Shown here: piece after piece, positions 46,201 through 53,983 of the stretch
Layout: every line of letters starts with the position of its first letter
Position numbering within the stretch: the first letter of the stretch is position 1
From: Paenibacillus xylanexedens
GTDB taxonomy: Bacteria; Bacillota; Bacilli; Paenibacillales; Paenibacillaceae
Reading direction: 5' to 3'
NCBI RefSeq assembly: GCF_017874615.1
Contig: NZ_JAGIKV010000010.1
Coordinates: forward strand, 62,001 to 126,000
DNA length: 64,000 bases
Made by a program: the position numbers and the translations under genes
The notes under the pieces: model-generated
The model's input: only the letters and a program-made list of their open reading frames with translations
Told to the model about the DNA's origin: nothing
Databases searched by the model: none

Positions 46201-46358
46201 GTAACGGCGTTGGACTATGGAATATTTCCAGCCGGTTGAACCTGCTGTATGGCAGACACCTTCAGATGGAAAGTCTGGACGGCGAGGGAACGCGGATTAC
46301 CTTTGATCTTCCAAATCAACGTCTAAGCACAAATGGGAACGGGGGTTATGAAACATGA
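43227..46358 (+). CDS. Hybrid histidine kinase: 7TMR-DISM sensor, HisKA kinase, receiver, His_kinase-type kinase
   Basis: The product has 1043 residues with a GTG start 9 bases after AAAGGAG. The sensor part is like that of the kinase at 2676: a membrane segment (4-24), a jelly-roll domain (about 45-200) and seven membrane helices (about 212-418). Then come HisKA with H449 (NTSHELKTP), HATPase (GGTGLGL near 624-630), a receiver with D753 (VIADIMMPDMSG) and K805, and a YesM-like His_kinase domain with H844 (QMNPHFLYN) and ATPase (ENAIRHG). Two kinases of different families in one chain are notable. The gene overlaps the next by 4 bases (ATGA), so it forms a system with the REC-BTAD regulator. 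Confidence 0.93.
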   Translation: MLLKISGVVLTVVLAITVLLLSTIREPQSAALHARQGVLDLSAWNPEQDERIKLDGEWEFYWERLLPDESATSNQAGPTKAPDTYATVPGSWNRLKVDGERLPTHGFATYRLVLRNAPVEGTLAIKKMNIRFASEIYINGNKLLEDGHAVAKSAGYRPGNSPQIVFFPYHGGDIEILIRVANYDYTDSGIPGPLFFGEQAAMLKKHQASTAIEFGTLAVLGTISIIFLISYLGSALYRNRDDSLLLIGLICLLYALYNGMVSERVLSMVGTEISFSTLYKLKDFCSVACLGLLTFYFYRFKTGILSGLLTTVILIIFGAYLCMVALLPISVYGVVAPYVVVMYTLLLLWLLYQCASQFLTSEKGDRLSTFLWYASLLSIVLYCLDINLFSISLKENMNIGQASIVLFSILMLFLAVLRFFEAYRTVRTLKDQLLLLDKVKDDFLSNTSHELKTPLNAIVNISESLLKGAEGPLTDEQAHNLAIVTGSGRRLTYLVDELLDYSKMKHGDIPLQRSSTDLYSFVESVMRMHSFLLGTKKVELINRIPAYFPPIYADGNRLIQILHNLIGNAVKFTERGTVSIKATVVQGKAEIRIVDTGRGIGTDKLEHIFLPFEQEADTGPVVAGGTGLGLSITRKLVELHGGTIHAESAPGMGATFILNFPLADGKGEKRSNVMPLTIAPTGPGNRLLRFEEPTIVQGNKDEWIIVVDDDSANLQTIVNLLKLEGYSYAVTSRSPSVLELLDKLPAVHLVIADIMMPDMSGYELLERIRERFSPSELPVLMLTASNKANQLKLALEKGANDFVSKPFESEELLARIGGLTRMKTSVQAARDAEISFLRSQMNPHFLYNALNAIAELCVDAPNRAEQLILQLSSYLRRSVHFKHLDSKTSLMNELEMIEAYVAIEQARFGSRLEVIIDVDADVNRNMDIPPLTLQPLIENAIRHGLMSSIRGGRVMLSIRNLNDTETRFTIEDNGIGITKQRMDEIRQSTDGSNGVGLWNISSRLNLLYGRHLQMESLDGEGTRITFDLPNQRLSTNGNGGYET

Positions 46359-47476
46359 AGATGAAAGTCATCATCGTGGACGATGAGGATTTGTCGCTGA
46401 AGCGACTGAATCGCATTTTGACAGAAAGCGGAGAAGTTGAGGTGTCTCGCGCATTCCATGACCCGGAGGAAGCCTGTGAATATGCGGCAGAGAATAGCTT
46501 CGATGCGGCATTTCTGGACATTACGATGCCTCGCATCTCGGGTATGCAACTCATTGGTGAATTGCGTAAACATCATCCTTCGCTTCCCATCGTGCTGGTG
46601 ACTGGATATGAGGAATATGCGGTGCAAGCCTTCGACAAAGAGGTGATCGATTACGTCATCAAGCCGGTCACGGCTGAGCGACTGAACCGCAGCATCAAGC
46701 GATTGCAGGAAAAGCTTCACAAGTCCGTGACAACACCTGAACCAGCGGTGCCTGGACCCAAACTGAACGTTCGTCTGTTCGGTGAATTCACCGTGTTTGG
46801 CGGTGCTGGAGCAGACAGTCCCATCAAGCTTAGAACGCCCAAAACCGAAGAGTTACTTGCATTCTTGCTGTATACCAAATCAACCACCCGCGATGCCTTG
46901 GCCGATACGTTGTGGAAAGACCTCAGTCCGCAGAAAGCCTGGACTAACATCAATTCCACACTGTACTACGTGCGGCGTGCCATCGGCGATAATAGTGACG
47001 TGCCGATTATTCTCAAGGACCGGAACGGTATCCGGATCGATCGGGAAGCGATTGACTGCGATCTGTACGAGTTCGAGGCTTTGTTCCGGCAGATGCGTCA
47101 GGCATCAGCACATCAACCCGATCTCTTCGAGCGGATGGATACGTTGTATACGGGTGAACTTCTGAAGGGAAGGCATTATGAGTGGGCTTTCGCGTGGTCC
47201 AGACAGCTGGAGCTGGATTTCATCATGACGATGGAAACTGCTGCCCACTATCATGCGAAGGAAGGCGAGCCGTTACGGGCGCTGTATTATTTTGAACGTA
47301 TCCTCCAGATTGATTCGATTCGGGAAGATATTCATCGCGAGATCATCCTGTTGTACCTATCGCTTGGACGAAGAACCGAAGCGCAGCGCCAGTATCTGGT
47401 GCTGGAGGAACTGCTCAAAGAGGAACTTGGTTCCAGTCCGGCAGCGGATATCAAACAACTGCTGCAGCAATCATGA
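46355..47476 (+). CDS. Response regulator with receiver, winged helix and BTAD domain (SARP-like)
   Basis: The product has 373 residues. The receiver (1-120) has D55 (AAFLDITMPRISG) and K103 region (VIDYVIKPVT). An OmpR-like winged helix (about 140-235; IKLRTPKTEELLAFLLY, the INSTLYYVRRAI helix) is followed by a bacterial transcriptional activator (BTAD) repeat domain (about 240-370; YEFEALFRQM, ALYYFERILQID, EAQRQYLVLEELL). The winged helix-BTAD layout is well known from actinobacterial SARPs and also occurs in Paenibacillus-type regulators. Its target is not visible in the window. It is coupled to the kinase by a 4-base overlap. Confidence 0.92.
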   Translation: MKMKVIIVDDEDLSLKRLNRILTESGEVEVSRAFHDPEEACEYAAENSFDAAFLDITMPRISGMQLIGELRKHHPSLPIVLVTGYEEYAVQAFDKEVIDYVIKPVTAERLNRSIKRLQEKLHKSVTTPEPAVPGPKLNVRLFGEFTVFGGAGADSPIKLRTPKTEELLAFLLYTKSTTRDALADTLWKDLSPQKAWTNINSTLYYVRRAIGDNSDVPIILKDRNGIRIDREAIDCDLYEFEALFRQMRQASAHQPDLFERMDTLYTGELLKGRHYEWAFAWSRQLELDFIMTMETAAHYHAKEGEPLRALYYFERILQIDSIREDIHREIILLYLSLGRRTEAQRQYLVLEELLKEELGSSPAADIKQLLQQS

Positions 47477-47482
47477 AACAGC

Positions 47483-47585
47483 AAAAAGGCCCATGCCTTG
47501 GCGATAATGAACTGCTCCCATCGTAGTCTTCTACGGTCTACTATGACAGGGAGCAGTTCAGTGTTGCTTTAGGCTTGGGCTTTTT
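47483..47585 (+). terminator. Large three-tier nested hairpin after the REC-BTAD gene
   Basis: The outer stem AAAAAGGCCCATGCCT (47483-47498) with AGGCTTGGGCTTTTT (47571-47585) has one mismatch and one bulge. The middle stem GAACTGCTCCC (47509-47519) / GGGAGCAGTTC (47549-47559) has 11 perfect pairs. The inner stem is CGTAG/CTACG around TCTT. The T-run at the end makes it terminator-like, but the size is greater than needed. Confidence 0.7.
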
Positions 47586-47597
47586 GCAATAGATGGA

Positions 47598-47633
47598 CGT
47601 TCGTTCGTTCGTTCGTTCGTTCGTTCGTTCGTT
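47598..47633. repeat. Tetranucleotide microsatellite, nine CGTT units
   Basis: CGTT is repeated nine times in a row between the convergent genes ending at 47476 and 47673. Such tracts can change length by replication slippage. It lies outside any gene, so no coding effect is expected. Confidence 0.95.
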
Positions 47634-47672
47634 CTGGTCGGATGATTTTACATCATCATTGTCTAGAATCAA

Positions 47673-48854
47673 TTACTCATTTATAAGTTTTTCTGTATTA
47701 AGGGTAAAGCCTTCAATCACGACATCTTCGTCCACTTCAATCATGATGCAACGTCTGCCTTGATAGTTCACCTGTTTCACATATCTCAGGTCTTGCGGGC
47801 TAACCGAAATCGTAGCAACCTTGGTCTCGATCTTAATGGACTTGGACGTAAACTTCGGCATAACACTGGTTGCCTTCATCTCATAGTTCTTGTTATCAAC
47901 GATCGTTTCGAAGGCACGTTCTACTTTCTCTGTTGTCAGATCCTCTATACCGCTTGCGGTCAGTACACGTTCCAGATCTTTATAATCCAGCTTTGGAGGT
48001 TCTTCCTCATGGGACTCTTCGTTAATTTCGATGACTCGGTTGATCTCCTCGTATACATGTGCAATGGTGGCTGAATCTAGCTGTTCACCAGCCACTTCCT
48101 TGACGATATCTTCGAAGATCGCCCGTTCTTCCAGTGCGGTTACGGATCTTTCTCCATTCAATACATTTTCAACAAAATGCGGATCCGGGAAATTGGATTT
48201 CCCTGTACAATATAGAACACGATTCACATCGGAGTAGTTGTCCGTTACGCTAGGGTACAGGAATCCTTGCTCTGGCGTGCTTAATTTGATAATTGGATCT
48301 ACAATGATGTTGTATTTGAATTCTCTCTCCACGTAATCAAACAAGAGTGTCTTCCTTTGTTTCTCCGTGGAATTTACGCTGCACAGAATGAACGGATGAG
48401 CGAACACCTCATTCTTCTCACTCTCTTCCGTGGCTTCGTTTCTAGCCTTGGTCGGCAGATAATACTGTCCACGCACAAACGTAGCTACCATATCCCGCTC
48501 AAACTTCGCATCCACTAACATTCGATCCACGAGCAGCAGCATCAGATCCTGCCATTCATCCGGATCACCTGTTACCAAAGCCTGGTGAAGTAGTACTTGC
48601 GCCGGGTCCTCCGCCGCTTCCTGGAACTTCAACTCAAACAACTTCTGATCTAAATCACCTGTTAGCAATTTTTTGAAATTGCCCATGTACAGCTCCTGCT
48701 TCTCTCTGTCCACCAGTTCGAACGGGTGACGCTCCCAATGATATACCTCATTCGTTTCCTTCGTAATATACACATTGAGAATATCGTAAATATTCAGTAG
48801 ATCGTGATCGAGTTTAAATTGCTTGCGTATATGCGCGACTTCTTTTTTATTCAT
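47673..48854 (-). CDS. DUF4317 family protein
   Basis: The product has 393 residues. The family is assigned from the strongly conserved N-terminal part (MNKKEVAHIRKQFKLDHDLL) and the overall length typical of DUF4317 in Bacillota. The protein is soluble, acidic and has no signal peptide. Function is not known. It is transcribed alone, towards the REC-BTAD gene. The region upstream (48855-49185, 331 bases) holds the promoters of this gene and of the lipoprotein; I see no further gene in it. Confidence 0.88.
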   Translation of the reverse strand: MNKKEVAHIRKQFKLDHDLLNIYDILNVYITKETNEVYHWERHPFELVDREKQELYMGNFKKLLTGDLDQKLFELKFQEAAEDPAQVLLHQALVTGDPDEWQDLMLLLVDRMLVDAKFERDMVATFVRGQYYLPTKARNEATEESEKNEVFAHPFILCSVNSTEKQRKTLLFDYVEREFKYNIIVDPIIKLSTPEQGFLYPSVTDNYSDVNRVLYCTGKSNFPDPHFVENVLNGERSVTALEERAIFEDIVKEVAGEQLDSATIAHVYEEINRVIEINEESHEEEPPKLDYKDLERVLTASGIEDLTTEKVERAFETIVDNKNYEMKATSVMPKFTSKSIKIETKVATISVSPQDLRYVKQVNYQGRRCIMIEVDEDVVIEGFTLNTEKLINE

Positions 48855-49185
48855 GATTCGTTAGACAACTCCCACAATATATAATTTTATCTGCGTGCAG
48901 CTCTATATCCTAAAAGCCAGTGCTCCCTTGGAAGTCTTCATCTGAGCAGTAGGTCACAAATGGGCGCAGCTATGGAGTAGCTGGATCAAGCCGTTCTTGC
49001 TCTCCATTTCTGTACTCTCAGTGAGAAATTATATCATATAATGATGACGATTAATGAGAAACAATCTATGGTATTTCCCTCTTACGATCACTATCCATTT
49101 TTTTAATACGATTTTAACTGAACATAGTAACATAACCTTCAGTCTGATAGACTAACTAAGATTACATACCAATGGAGGAAATATT

Positions 49186-49740
49186 GTGAAGAAATCAATA
49201 CTAGTTTTATCAGTTCTTGTGTTGTCCTCTCTATTAAGTGCGTGCACTGTGACCAAAACAGAGGAAACTAGACAAGTCAGTACAGTAGTATCACAGATTG
49301 AGAATACAGATGTGGTAACAGAGGAAGCATCTACATCTGATGCCGTCGAACAGACGGAGCAAGCAGCGATAGACTGGCAGACATCGGTTAACGAACTTGC
49401 TAGAAGCGATCAATCACCTACAGAAAAAGTCGAAGCAACAGAAAAGCTTGCTCGGGAATACAATCCTACTACTGAAGAACTCGAAGAATTTAAGTATCAT
49501 GTCCTTCAAGAATTTATGAGTTTCAATTATCTAAAAGATGGCTCAAATGCTGAATATATGTTAAGCAATCTGTTTCAATCGATTGTGTTAGAACATCACG
49601 ATGTTCACGCCGTCAGGGACTTCGCTCTTGCTTTTTATCACAACACCAAAAATGTATTTACAGGTGTAGAAGATATCGATAGCGATAGTGTGAAAACTTA
49701 CGAAGAACAATTGTATAAAGCCCTCAACGATGGAAAATAA
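49186..49740 (+). CDS. Predicted lipoprotein of unknown function
   Basis: The product has 184 residues with a GTG start 7-8 bases after GGAGGAAA. A typical lipoprotein signal (KKSILVLSVLVLSSLLSAC) puts the lipidated cysteine at residue 20. An acidic, Thr/Ser/Glu-rich linker follows (21-65), then a helical domain (about 66-184). No domain is recognised. It stands alone, with a terminator after it. Confidence 0.8.
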   Translation: MKKSILVLSVLVLSSLLSACTVTKTEETRQVSTVVSQIENTDVVTEEASTSDAVEQTEQAAIDWQTSVNELARSDQSPTEKVEATEKLAREYNPTTEELEEFKYHVLQEFMSFNYLKDGSNAEYMLSNLFQSIVLEHHDVHAVRDFALAFYHNTKNVFTGVEDIDSDSVKTYEEQLYKALNDGK

Positions 49741-49780
49741 CTCACCGTATGAGAGGCACGATGAGATCTAAAAAGAAAAC

Positions 49781-49820
49781 AAAAAGACGCAACAGGAATG
49801 ACTCCCGTGCGCCTTTTTTC
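49781..49820. terminator. Bidirectional terminator
   Basis: An imperfect hairpin AAAAAGACGC...GCGCCTTTTTT with T-rich edges on both strands lies between the convergent lipoprotein (49740) and ABC permease (49844) genes. Confidence 0.75.
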
Positions 49821-49843
49821 GTTGTTTAACAATTCTTAAATAA

Positions 49844-51019
49844 TTAATTACTGCTCGGCAATATATCCGTATTCAACAGGGGTGCTCTGCTGGAAGAAAC
49901 TTTCCTTGTTTCCCGCAGAAACAGTAATCCCATGAACAAGGACACTCCGCCAATAATAATCAGCAATGCCCCCAACTCCTGACTATAGGCTGTCAGCGCC
50001 CCGTCCCTAAACGCCATTCCACGAATCAGACGGTTAAGCCAGTTCATGGGTAATGCCCATGCGAACATTTGGAACGGTTCTGGGAACGCCAGTGGCGTTA
50101 GTTGAATTCCCGTAGCCAGAAAGGAGGGATACAATACAAAACCGGTTCGTAGGCTTACTTTCGACATATCTTTGGCAGTGTATCCAATCAGCATACCCAT
50201 GAGTGACAAGGCAAAAGCATAAACAACTAACGGAATGATAAAAAGATAAGCCTCTGCTTCAAACCGCATTCCCCCCACCTGCTTTAATAATCCATAGGAT
50301 AGAAGCAGCGAAAGTGAACTGAACACAGCGTAAGGTACACTCCGAACCCATAGTTGAAAAGGTGACTTTCCGTTGGCAAACAGTTTCCCTTCCTGACGAA
50401 GCCGAGGTACAATCGATCCCGCTGCGCTTGTCGTAATCATCAATACTACGATATTTACAAATCCAAGCACCATAAAACCGACATAACTGGAGGTTGGATT
50501 AAACAGCATCCGCTGCTGAAGGGATAACGGTGACACGATTCCTTTAGCTGTCTCGGCATCCATCCCTTTTTGGATCAGACGTGTCATGGAAAGGGTCATA
50601 TTCTCTGTCTGTATGATCTCCTGAATCGCAGTGCGAATACCGCTTAGCCCCGAGGGCATCGTGTTATCCATCAATATGCCGATATTTGTCGATTTCCCTT
50701 GTTGTTGGCGCAATCCCAACTGATTGGGAAGCATAATGACCGCTACAGCCTGCTCGTTGGCAAGCAATGTTTCAGGACTCATTCGGCTCGCATATACGCT
50801 TTTGACGCTCATGTATTGTGACGCATTTATTTTGGAGATCAATTGCCGTGAATATTCGCTATGATCCTCATCAATGACCACAACTGGTGATTTACTGAGT
50901 TGATTCTGCGAGAACATTAGTCCAAAAAATAGGGCTGCAATCATTGGCCCAATAAAAATTAGCCGTATATACTTACTGCCCGCGACGTACTTCCACTCGT
51001 CAATCAGTGATTTCATCAA
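49844..51019 (-). CDS. ABC-2 type transporter permease, YhhJ-like
   Basis: The product has 391 residues. A first membrane segment lies at about 18-36, a large extracytoplasmic loop at about 40-180 (SPVVVIDEDHSEYSRQL), and five further segments at about 185-385. This is the ABC-2 permease layout with an N-terminal external domain, as in YhhJ and drug-export permeases. No ATPase gene is adjacent, so the needed nucleotide-binding protein must come from elsewhere. The start overlaps the HlyD gene by 20 bases. It is the last gene of the TetR-controlled operon. Confidence 0.88.
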   Translation of the reverse strand: MMKSLIDEWKYVAGSKYIRLIFIGPMIAALFFGLMFSQNQLSKSPVVVIDEDHSEYSRQLISKINASQYMSVKSVYASRMSPETLLANEQAVAVIMLPNQLGLRQQQGKSTNIGILMDNTMPSGLSGIRTAIQEIIQTENMTLSMTRLIQKGMDAETAKGIVSPLSLQQRMLFNPTSSYVGFMVLGFVNIVVLMITTSAAGSIVPRLRQEGKLFANGKSPFQLWVRSVPYAVFSSLSLLLSYGLLKQVGGMRFEAEAYLFIIPLVVYAFALSLMGMLIGYTAKDMSKVSLRTGFVLYPSFLATGIQLTPLAFPEPFQMFAWALPMNWLNRLIRGMAFRDGALTAYSQELGALLIIIGGVSLFMGLLFLRETRKVSSSRAPLLNTDILPSSN

Positions 51020-51632
51020 GTTTCACCTCTGCCGTCATCCCCGGAAGCAAATCGGTATTCGAATCCATCGATATTCGGACCAGAAACATACTTAAATCGG
51101 CTTGCCCTTTTTCCCGCGACATACGCAAATTCGCAAACTGAGGAGCAGTTGAGATGGAAATAACGCTCCCCTTCACCTGCGTTGGCTGATCCAAATAAGG
51201 GAAATGAACATCAATGCTTTGATTCACTTCAAGCTGTTGAATTTCACTTTCCTGTATGTAAAGGTCGGTGTAATACGTCTTCTTTTGCACAAATGCTAGC
51301 GGGACTCCTGCTTGGACTTGATCTCCCTTCTCTACAGCGACTCGGTCAACTAATCCGTCATATGGTGCGAGTACATCCACATCTCCCTCCCCGGTTGATT
51401 TCACTTTGAAAAGAACCTCTCCCTCTTTCACAGAATCCCCCGTAGATGCACCAACCTCTGCAATCGTCCCGGGACTATTCAGATAAAATAAAGTCGTTTG
51501 CTCTGCCTCAAGTATGCCTTGTTTCCGGCTCTCGGCCTGACTTACAGCATCCTTTCCTTTAACAGCCAAAAGTGAACCTCCAACAATGAGCACCATCGTA
51601 ATTCCAATATACAAACCTGCTTTTATTTTCAT
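51000..51632 (-). CDS. HlyD-family membrane fusion protein
   Basis: The product has 210 residues with one membrane segment at about 7-25. It has biotinyl-lipoyl halves (GASTGDSVKEGEVLFKV; LAPYDGLVDRVAVEKGDQVQ) joined without a coiled coil, then a barrel domain (VNQSIDVHFPYLDQP). The short form suits a Gram-positive adaptor for the ABC-2 permease encoded directly downstream with a 20-base overlap. It is cotranscribed with the flavoprotein gene 49 bases upstream. Confidence 0.9.
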   Translation of the reverse strand: MKIKAGLYIGITMVLIVGGSLLAVKGKDAVSQAESRKQGILEAEQTTLFYLNSPGTIAEVGASTGDSVKEGEVLFKVKSTGEGDVDVLAPYDGLVDRVAVEKGDQVQAGVPLAFVQKKTYYTDLYIQESEIQQLEVNQSIDVHFPYLDQPTQVKGSVISISTAPQFANLRMSREKGQADLSMFLVRISMDSNTDLLPGMTAEVKLDEITD

Positions 51633-51681
51633 TCTTATATCTCTCCCATTCCCAATCCTCGTGTATGGTTAAATTTGCTGA

Positions 51682-53067
51682 CTATTTTTGCTTTTTCATT
51701 TTGGTGACCGCATTCTCGGCTGCCTCCATGATCACTTCTCCCAAAGTGGGATGAGGGTGAATCGTCATGGCCAGATCTTCCACGGTTGCGCCCATCTCGA
51801 TCGCAAGTGCAAGCTCCGATATCAGTGTAGATGCCTCCACGCCGACGATTTGCGCGCCAATGACAATTCCTGAAGTCGGGTCAGCCACTATTTTCACAAA
51901 ACCTTTGGTTTCCCTTAACGCCAATGCTCTTCCGTTGATTCCGAAAGAAGATTTCCCGATAACCACCGGAACGGCCTGTGTTTTGGCTTCCGTCTCACTT
52001 ACTCCAACACTGGATAGCTCCGGATCAGAAAACACGACAAGCGGAATCACCTTGTAATCCACTTTGGAGGTGAGACCCGCAATGGCCTCTGCAGCTACTT
52101 TGGCTTCATAGGATGCCTTGTGAGCGAGTGCCGGACCGGCTGTAATATCTCCAATGGCATAAATGTGCGGGATAACCGTTCTGCACTGTTCATCCGTCTC
52201 AACCAGTCCTTTGTTCGTTACGGGCATACCTATGCGTTCCAGTCCTAACTGGCCGTCTGTATTGGGTTTCCTGCCGATTGTAACCAGTACATATTCTGCT
52301 GTAACTTGTTGCCGCTCCTGATTTTTCGAATAATGCAGTGTAACGGAATCCGCATTGTGCTCCACCTTTTCGGCAATCGCTCCGGTTACGATCTGGATGC
52401 CGTCCGCCTTTAATTGTTTGACTACCGGGGCTGCCAGTTCCTCCTCGAATCCAGGCAATACTTGTGCGCCTCCCTCCAGAATCGTTACCTTGGTTCCGAA
52501 TTTGGCATACATCTGTCCAAGCTCCACCCCAATATAACCTCCGCCGATCACAATCAGACTACTCGGAAACTCCTGTAGAGATAATGCTTCAGTGGAAGAT
52601 AAGATGCGACCTCCAACTGGAAATGCGGGCAACTCAATTGGACGAGACCCCGTTGCCAATATGAGATTTTTAAAAGAAATGCTTTGCTCCTGTCCAGTTT
52701 GCTGGATCATGGCTGTGTGCTCATCCACCAGACTGGCCTCTCCTTCCAGAATGGTCACACCCGCAGTCTTTAACAAATAGTGGACGCCACCTGCCTGTTT
52801 ATTCACAACTCCCTGTTTAAAATCCTGAGCAGTCTTAAATGTCGCTGCCGCGTCAGCTTGATTGAACTGTCTGAACCAATCATAGCGATGCGATTCCGCA
52901 ATTAAGGCTTTGGATGGTATGCAACCCACATGTGTACAGACCCCGCCGAGCTGTTTACGTTCAACAATCGCCGTCTTCATCCCCAACTGCGAAGAACGAA
53001 GCGCCGCCACATATCCCCCTGGACCTGATCCAATAACTAACGTATCCACAGATTCAAGCTTACTCAT
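51682..53067 (-). CDS. lpdA: Dihydrolipoyl dehydrogenase
   Basis: The product has 461 residues, the usual length. It shows the FAD-binding GSGPGG (13-18), the redox disulfide C44-C49 (GGVCTHVGCIPS), a NAD-binding GGGYIG and the C-terminal HPHPTLGE with the active-site histidine. It reoxidises dihydrolipoamide with NAD. It is not beside 2-oxoacid dehydrogenase genes; instead it leads a TetR-controlled operon with export genes. It may therefore be a specialised disulfide reductase for stress rather than the housekeeping subunit (inference). Confidence 0.92.
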   Translation of the reverse strand: MSKLESVDTLVIGSGPGGYVAALRSSQLGMKTAIVERKQLGGVCTHVGCIPSKALIAESHRYDWFRQFNQADAAATFKTAQDFKQGVVNKQAGGVHYLLKTAGVTILEGEASLVDEHTAMIQQTGQEQSISFKNLILATGSRPIELPAFPVGGRILSSTEALSLQEFPSSLIVIGGGYIGVELGQMYAKFGTKVTILEGGAQVLPGFEEELAAPVVKQLKADGIQIVTGAIAEKVEHNADSVTLHYSKNQERQQVTAEYVLVTIGRKPNTDGQLGLERIGMPVTNKGLVETDEQCRTVIPHIYAIGDITAGPALAHKASYEAKVAAEAIAGLTSKVDYKVIPLVVFSDPELSSVGVSETEAKTQAVPVVIGKSSFGINGRALALRETKGFVKIVADPTSGIVIGAQIVGVEASTLISELALAIEMGATVEDLAMTIHPHPTLGEVIMEAAENAVTKMKKQK

Positions 53068-53102
53068 ATTCTGATACCTCCCGATTTGAAGTCATTTTAA
53101 AA

Positions 53103-53134
53103 TATGATGATCGTAATATATTATAACCATCATA
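53103..53134. promoter_or_regulatory. Two back-to-back TetR operator copies at the lpd promoter
   Basis: TATGATG-ATCG-TAATAT (53103-53119) on the plus strand and the same pattern TATGATG-GTTA-TAATAT on the minus strand (53118-53134) share two bases. The outer arms form an 11-bp inverted repeat (AAAATATGATG / CATCATATTTT). They sit upstream of lpd. Confidence 0.75.
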
Positions 53135-53213
53135 TTTTAATACCGTCAATAACCGTATTTTATCCTTTTGTAAAGCAACAGATATATTCAGTCGCCAAAT
53201 TGACAGGCTTTAT

Positions 53214-53230
53214 TATGATGACTATAATAT
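53214..53230 (+). promoter_or_regulatory. Third TetR operator copy at the tetR-type promoter
   Basis: TATGATG-ACTA-TAATAT repeats the pattern of the two copies at 53103-53134. It lies 34 bases before the TetR start, which implies autoregulation. Confidence 0.75.
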
Positions 53231-53263
53231 TTTAAAAAGCATAATGATGAAACTATGGAGTGA

Positions 53264-53845
53264 ATGATCATGCCCTATCCCAAAGGACATAAGATAAAAG
53301 TACGAGGTAAGATTGTTGAAAGTGCGGCTCGAGCTTTTCGCACCAATGGTATTCAGGAGGTGAGTGTCCCGTTTATTATGAAGGGAGCTGGATTAACTCA
53401 CGGAGGGTTCTATTCACACTTTGACAATAAGGAACAATTGGTTGCCGAAGCCTGCGAATATGCCATCAGTGATACCATTGCACTTCTACAGAACGTGGCT
53501 GATCAGGAAGAACAAAACCCCAAAATTAATAAAGTAATCGATTATTATTTGAGTCCGTATCACCGCGACCAAACAGAAATGAGCTGTATTTTCCCCGCCC
53601 TTTCCAGCGAAATATCCCGTTCTTCGGAGGAGGTCCGTCAGGTATTCACCCATGAATTGGAGCGGATGATCAATTTTATCTCCAATCTGGCTGAGATCGA
53701 TATGTCCAGCGGTCGTGCACTGTTCAGTACAATGGTTGGTTCGCTTGTGCTTGCACGCTCTGTTAGTGATCCTGAGCTTAGCGACAGCTTTCTCTCGGCG
53801 GGCAGGCAGCAAGCCAAAGAAATGGTTAAAAGGAAAGATATGTAG
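53264..53845 (+). CDS. TetR/AcrR-family transcriptional regulator
   Basis: The product has 193 residues from the ATG at 53264; an in-frame ATG two codons later is also possible. The helix-turn-helix is at about 15-62 (ARAFRTNGIQEVSVPFIMKGAG; LTHGGFYSHFDNKEQLVAEA). The rest is the ligand-binding domain, with a TetR C-terminal region of the type seen in regulators of export pumps. It is divergent from lpd-hlyD-permease and three copies of one 17-bp operator lie between, so repression of both sides is likely. Confidence 0.92.
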   Translation: MIMPYPKGHKIKVRGKIVESAARAFRTNGIQEVSVPFIMKGAGLTHGGFYSHFDNKEQLVAEACEYAISDTIALLQNVADQEEQNPKINKVIDYYLSPYHRDQTEMSCIFPALSSEISRSSEEVRQVFTHELERMINFISNLAEIDMSSGRALFSTMVGSLVLARSVSDPELSDSFLSAGRQQAKEMVKRKDM

Positions 53846-53907
53846 AGGTTTCTTGTTTTTATACGATACGTAGATTTGATGTTGCTATATCAAGCTGAAA
53901 ACACAAA

Positions 53908-53940
53908 TAGACCGCCCACCCTTGCAAAGGTTGCGGTCTA
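53908..53940 (-). terminator. Terminator after the DNA alkylation repair gene
   Basis: TAGACCGC (53908-53915) pairs with GCGGTCTA (53933-53940) in the gap between convergent genes. Its stem is nearly the same as that of the terminator at 38728. Confidence 0.75.
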
Positions 53941-53983
53941 CTTGATCGTGTATCCTCTTGTTAAGCCCACTGCATGGTAAGTT

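Noticed and set aside
47598-47633. CGTT repeat as a CRISPR-like or iteron array
   Set aside because: The units are 4 bases long and contiguous, with no spacers and no cas or replication gene nearby.
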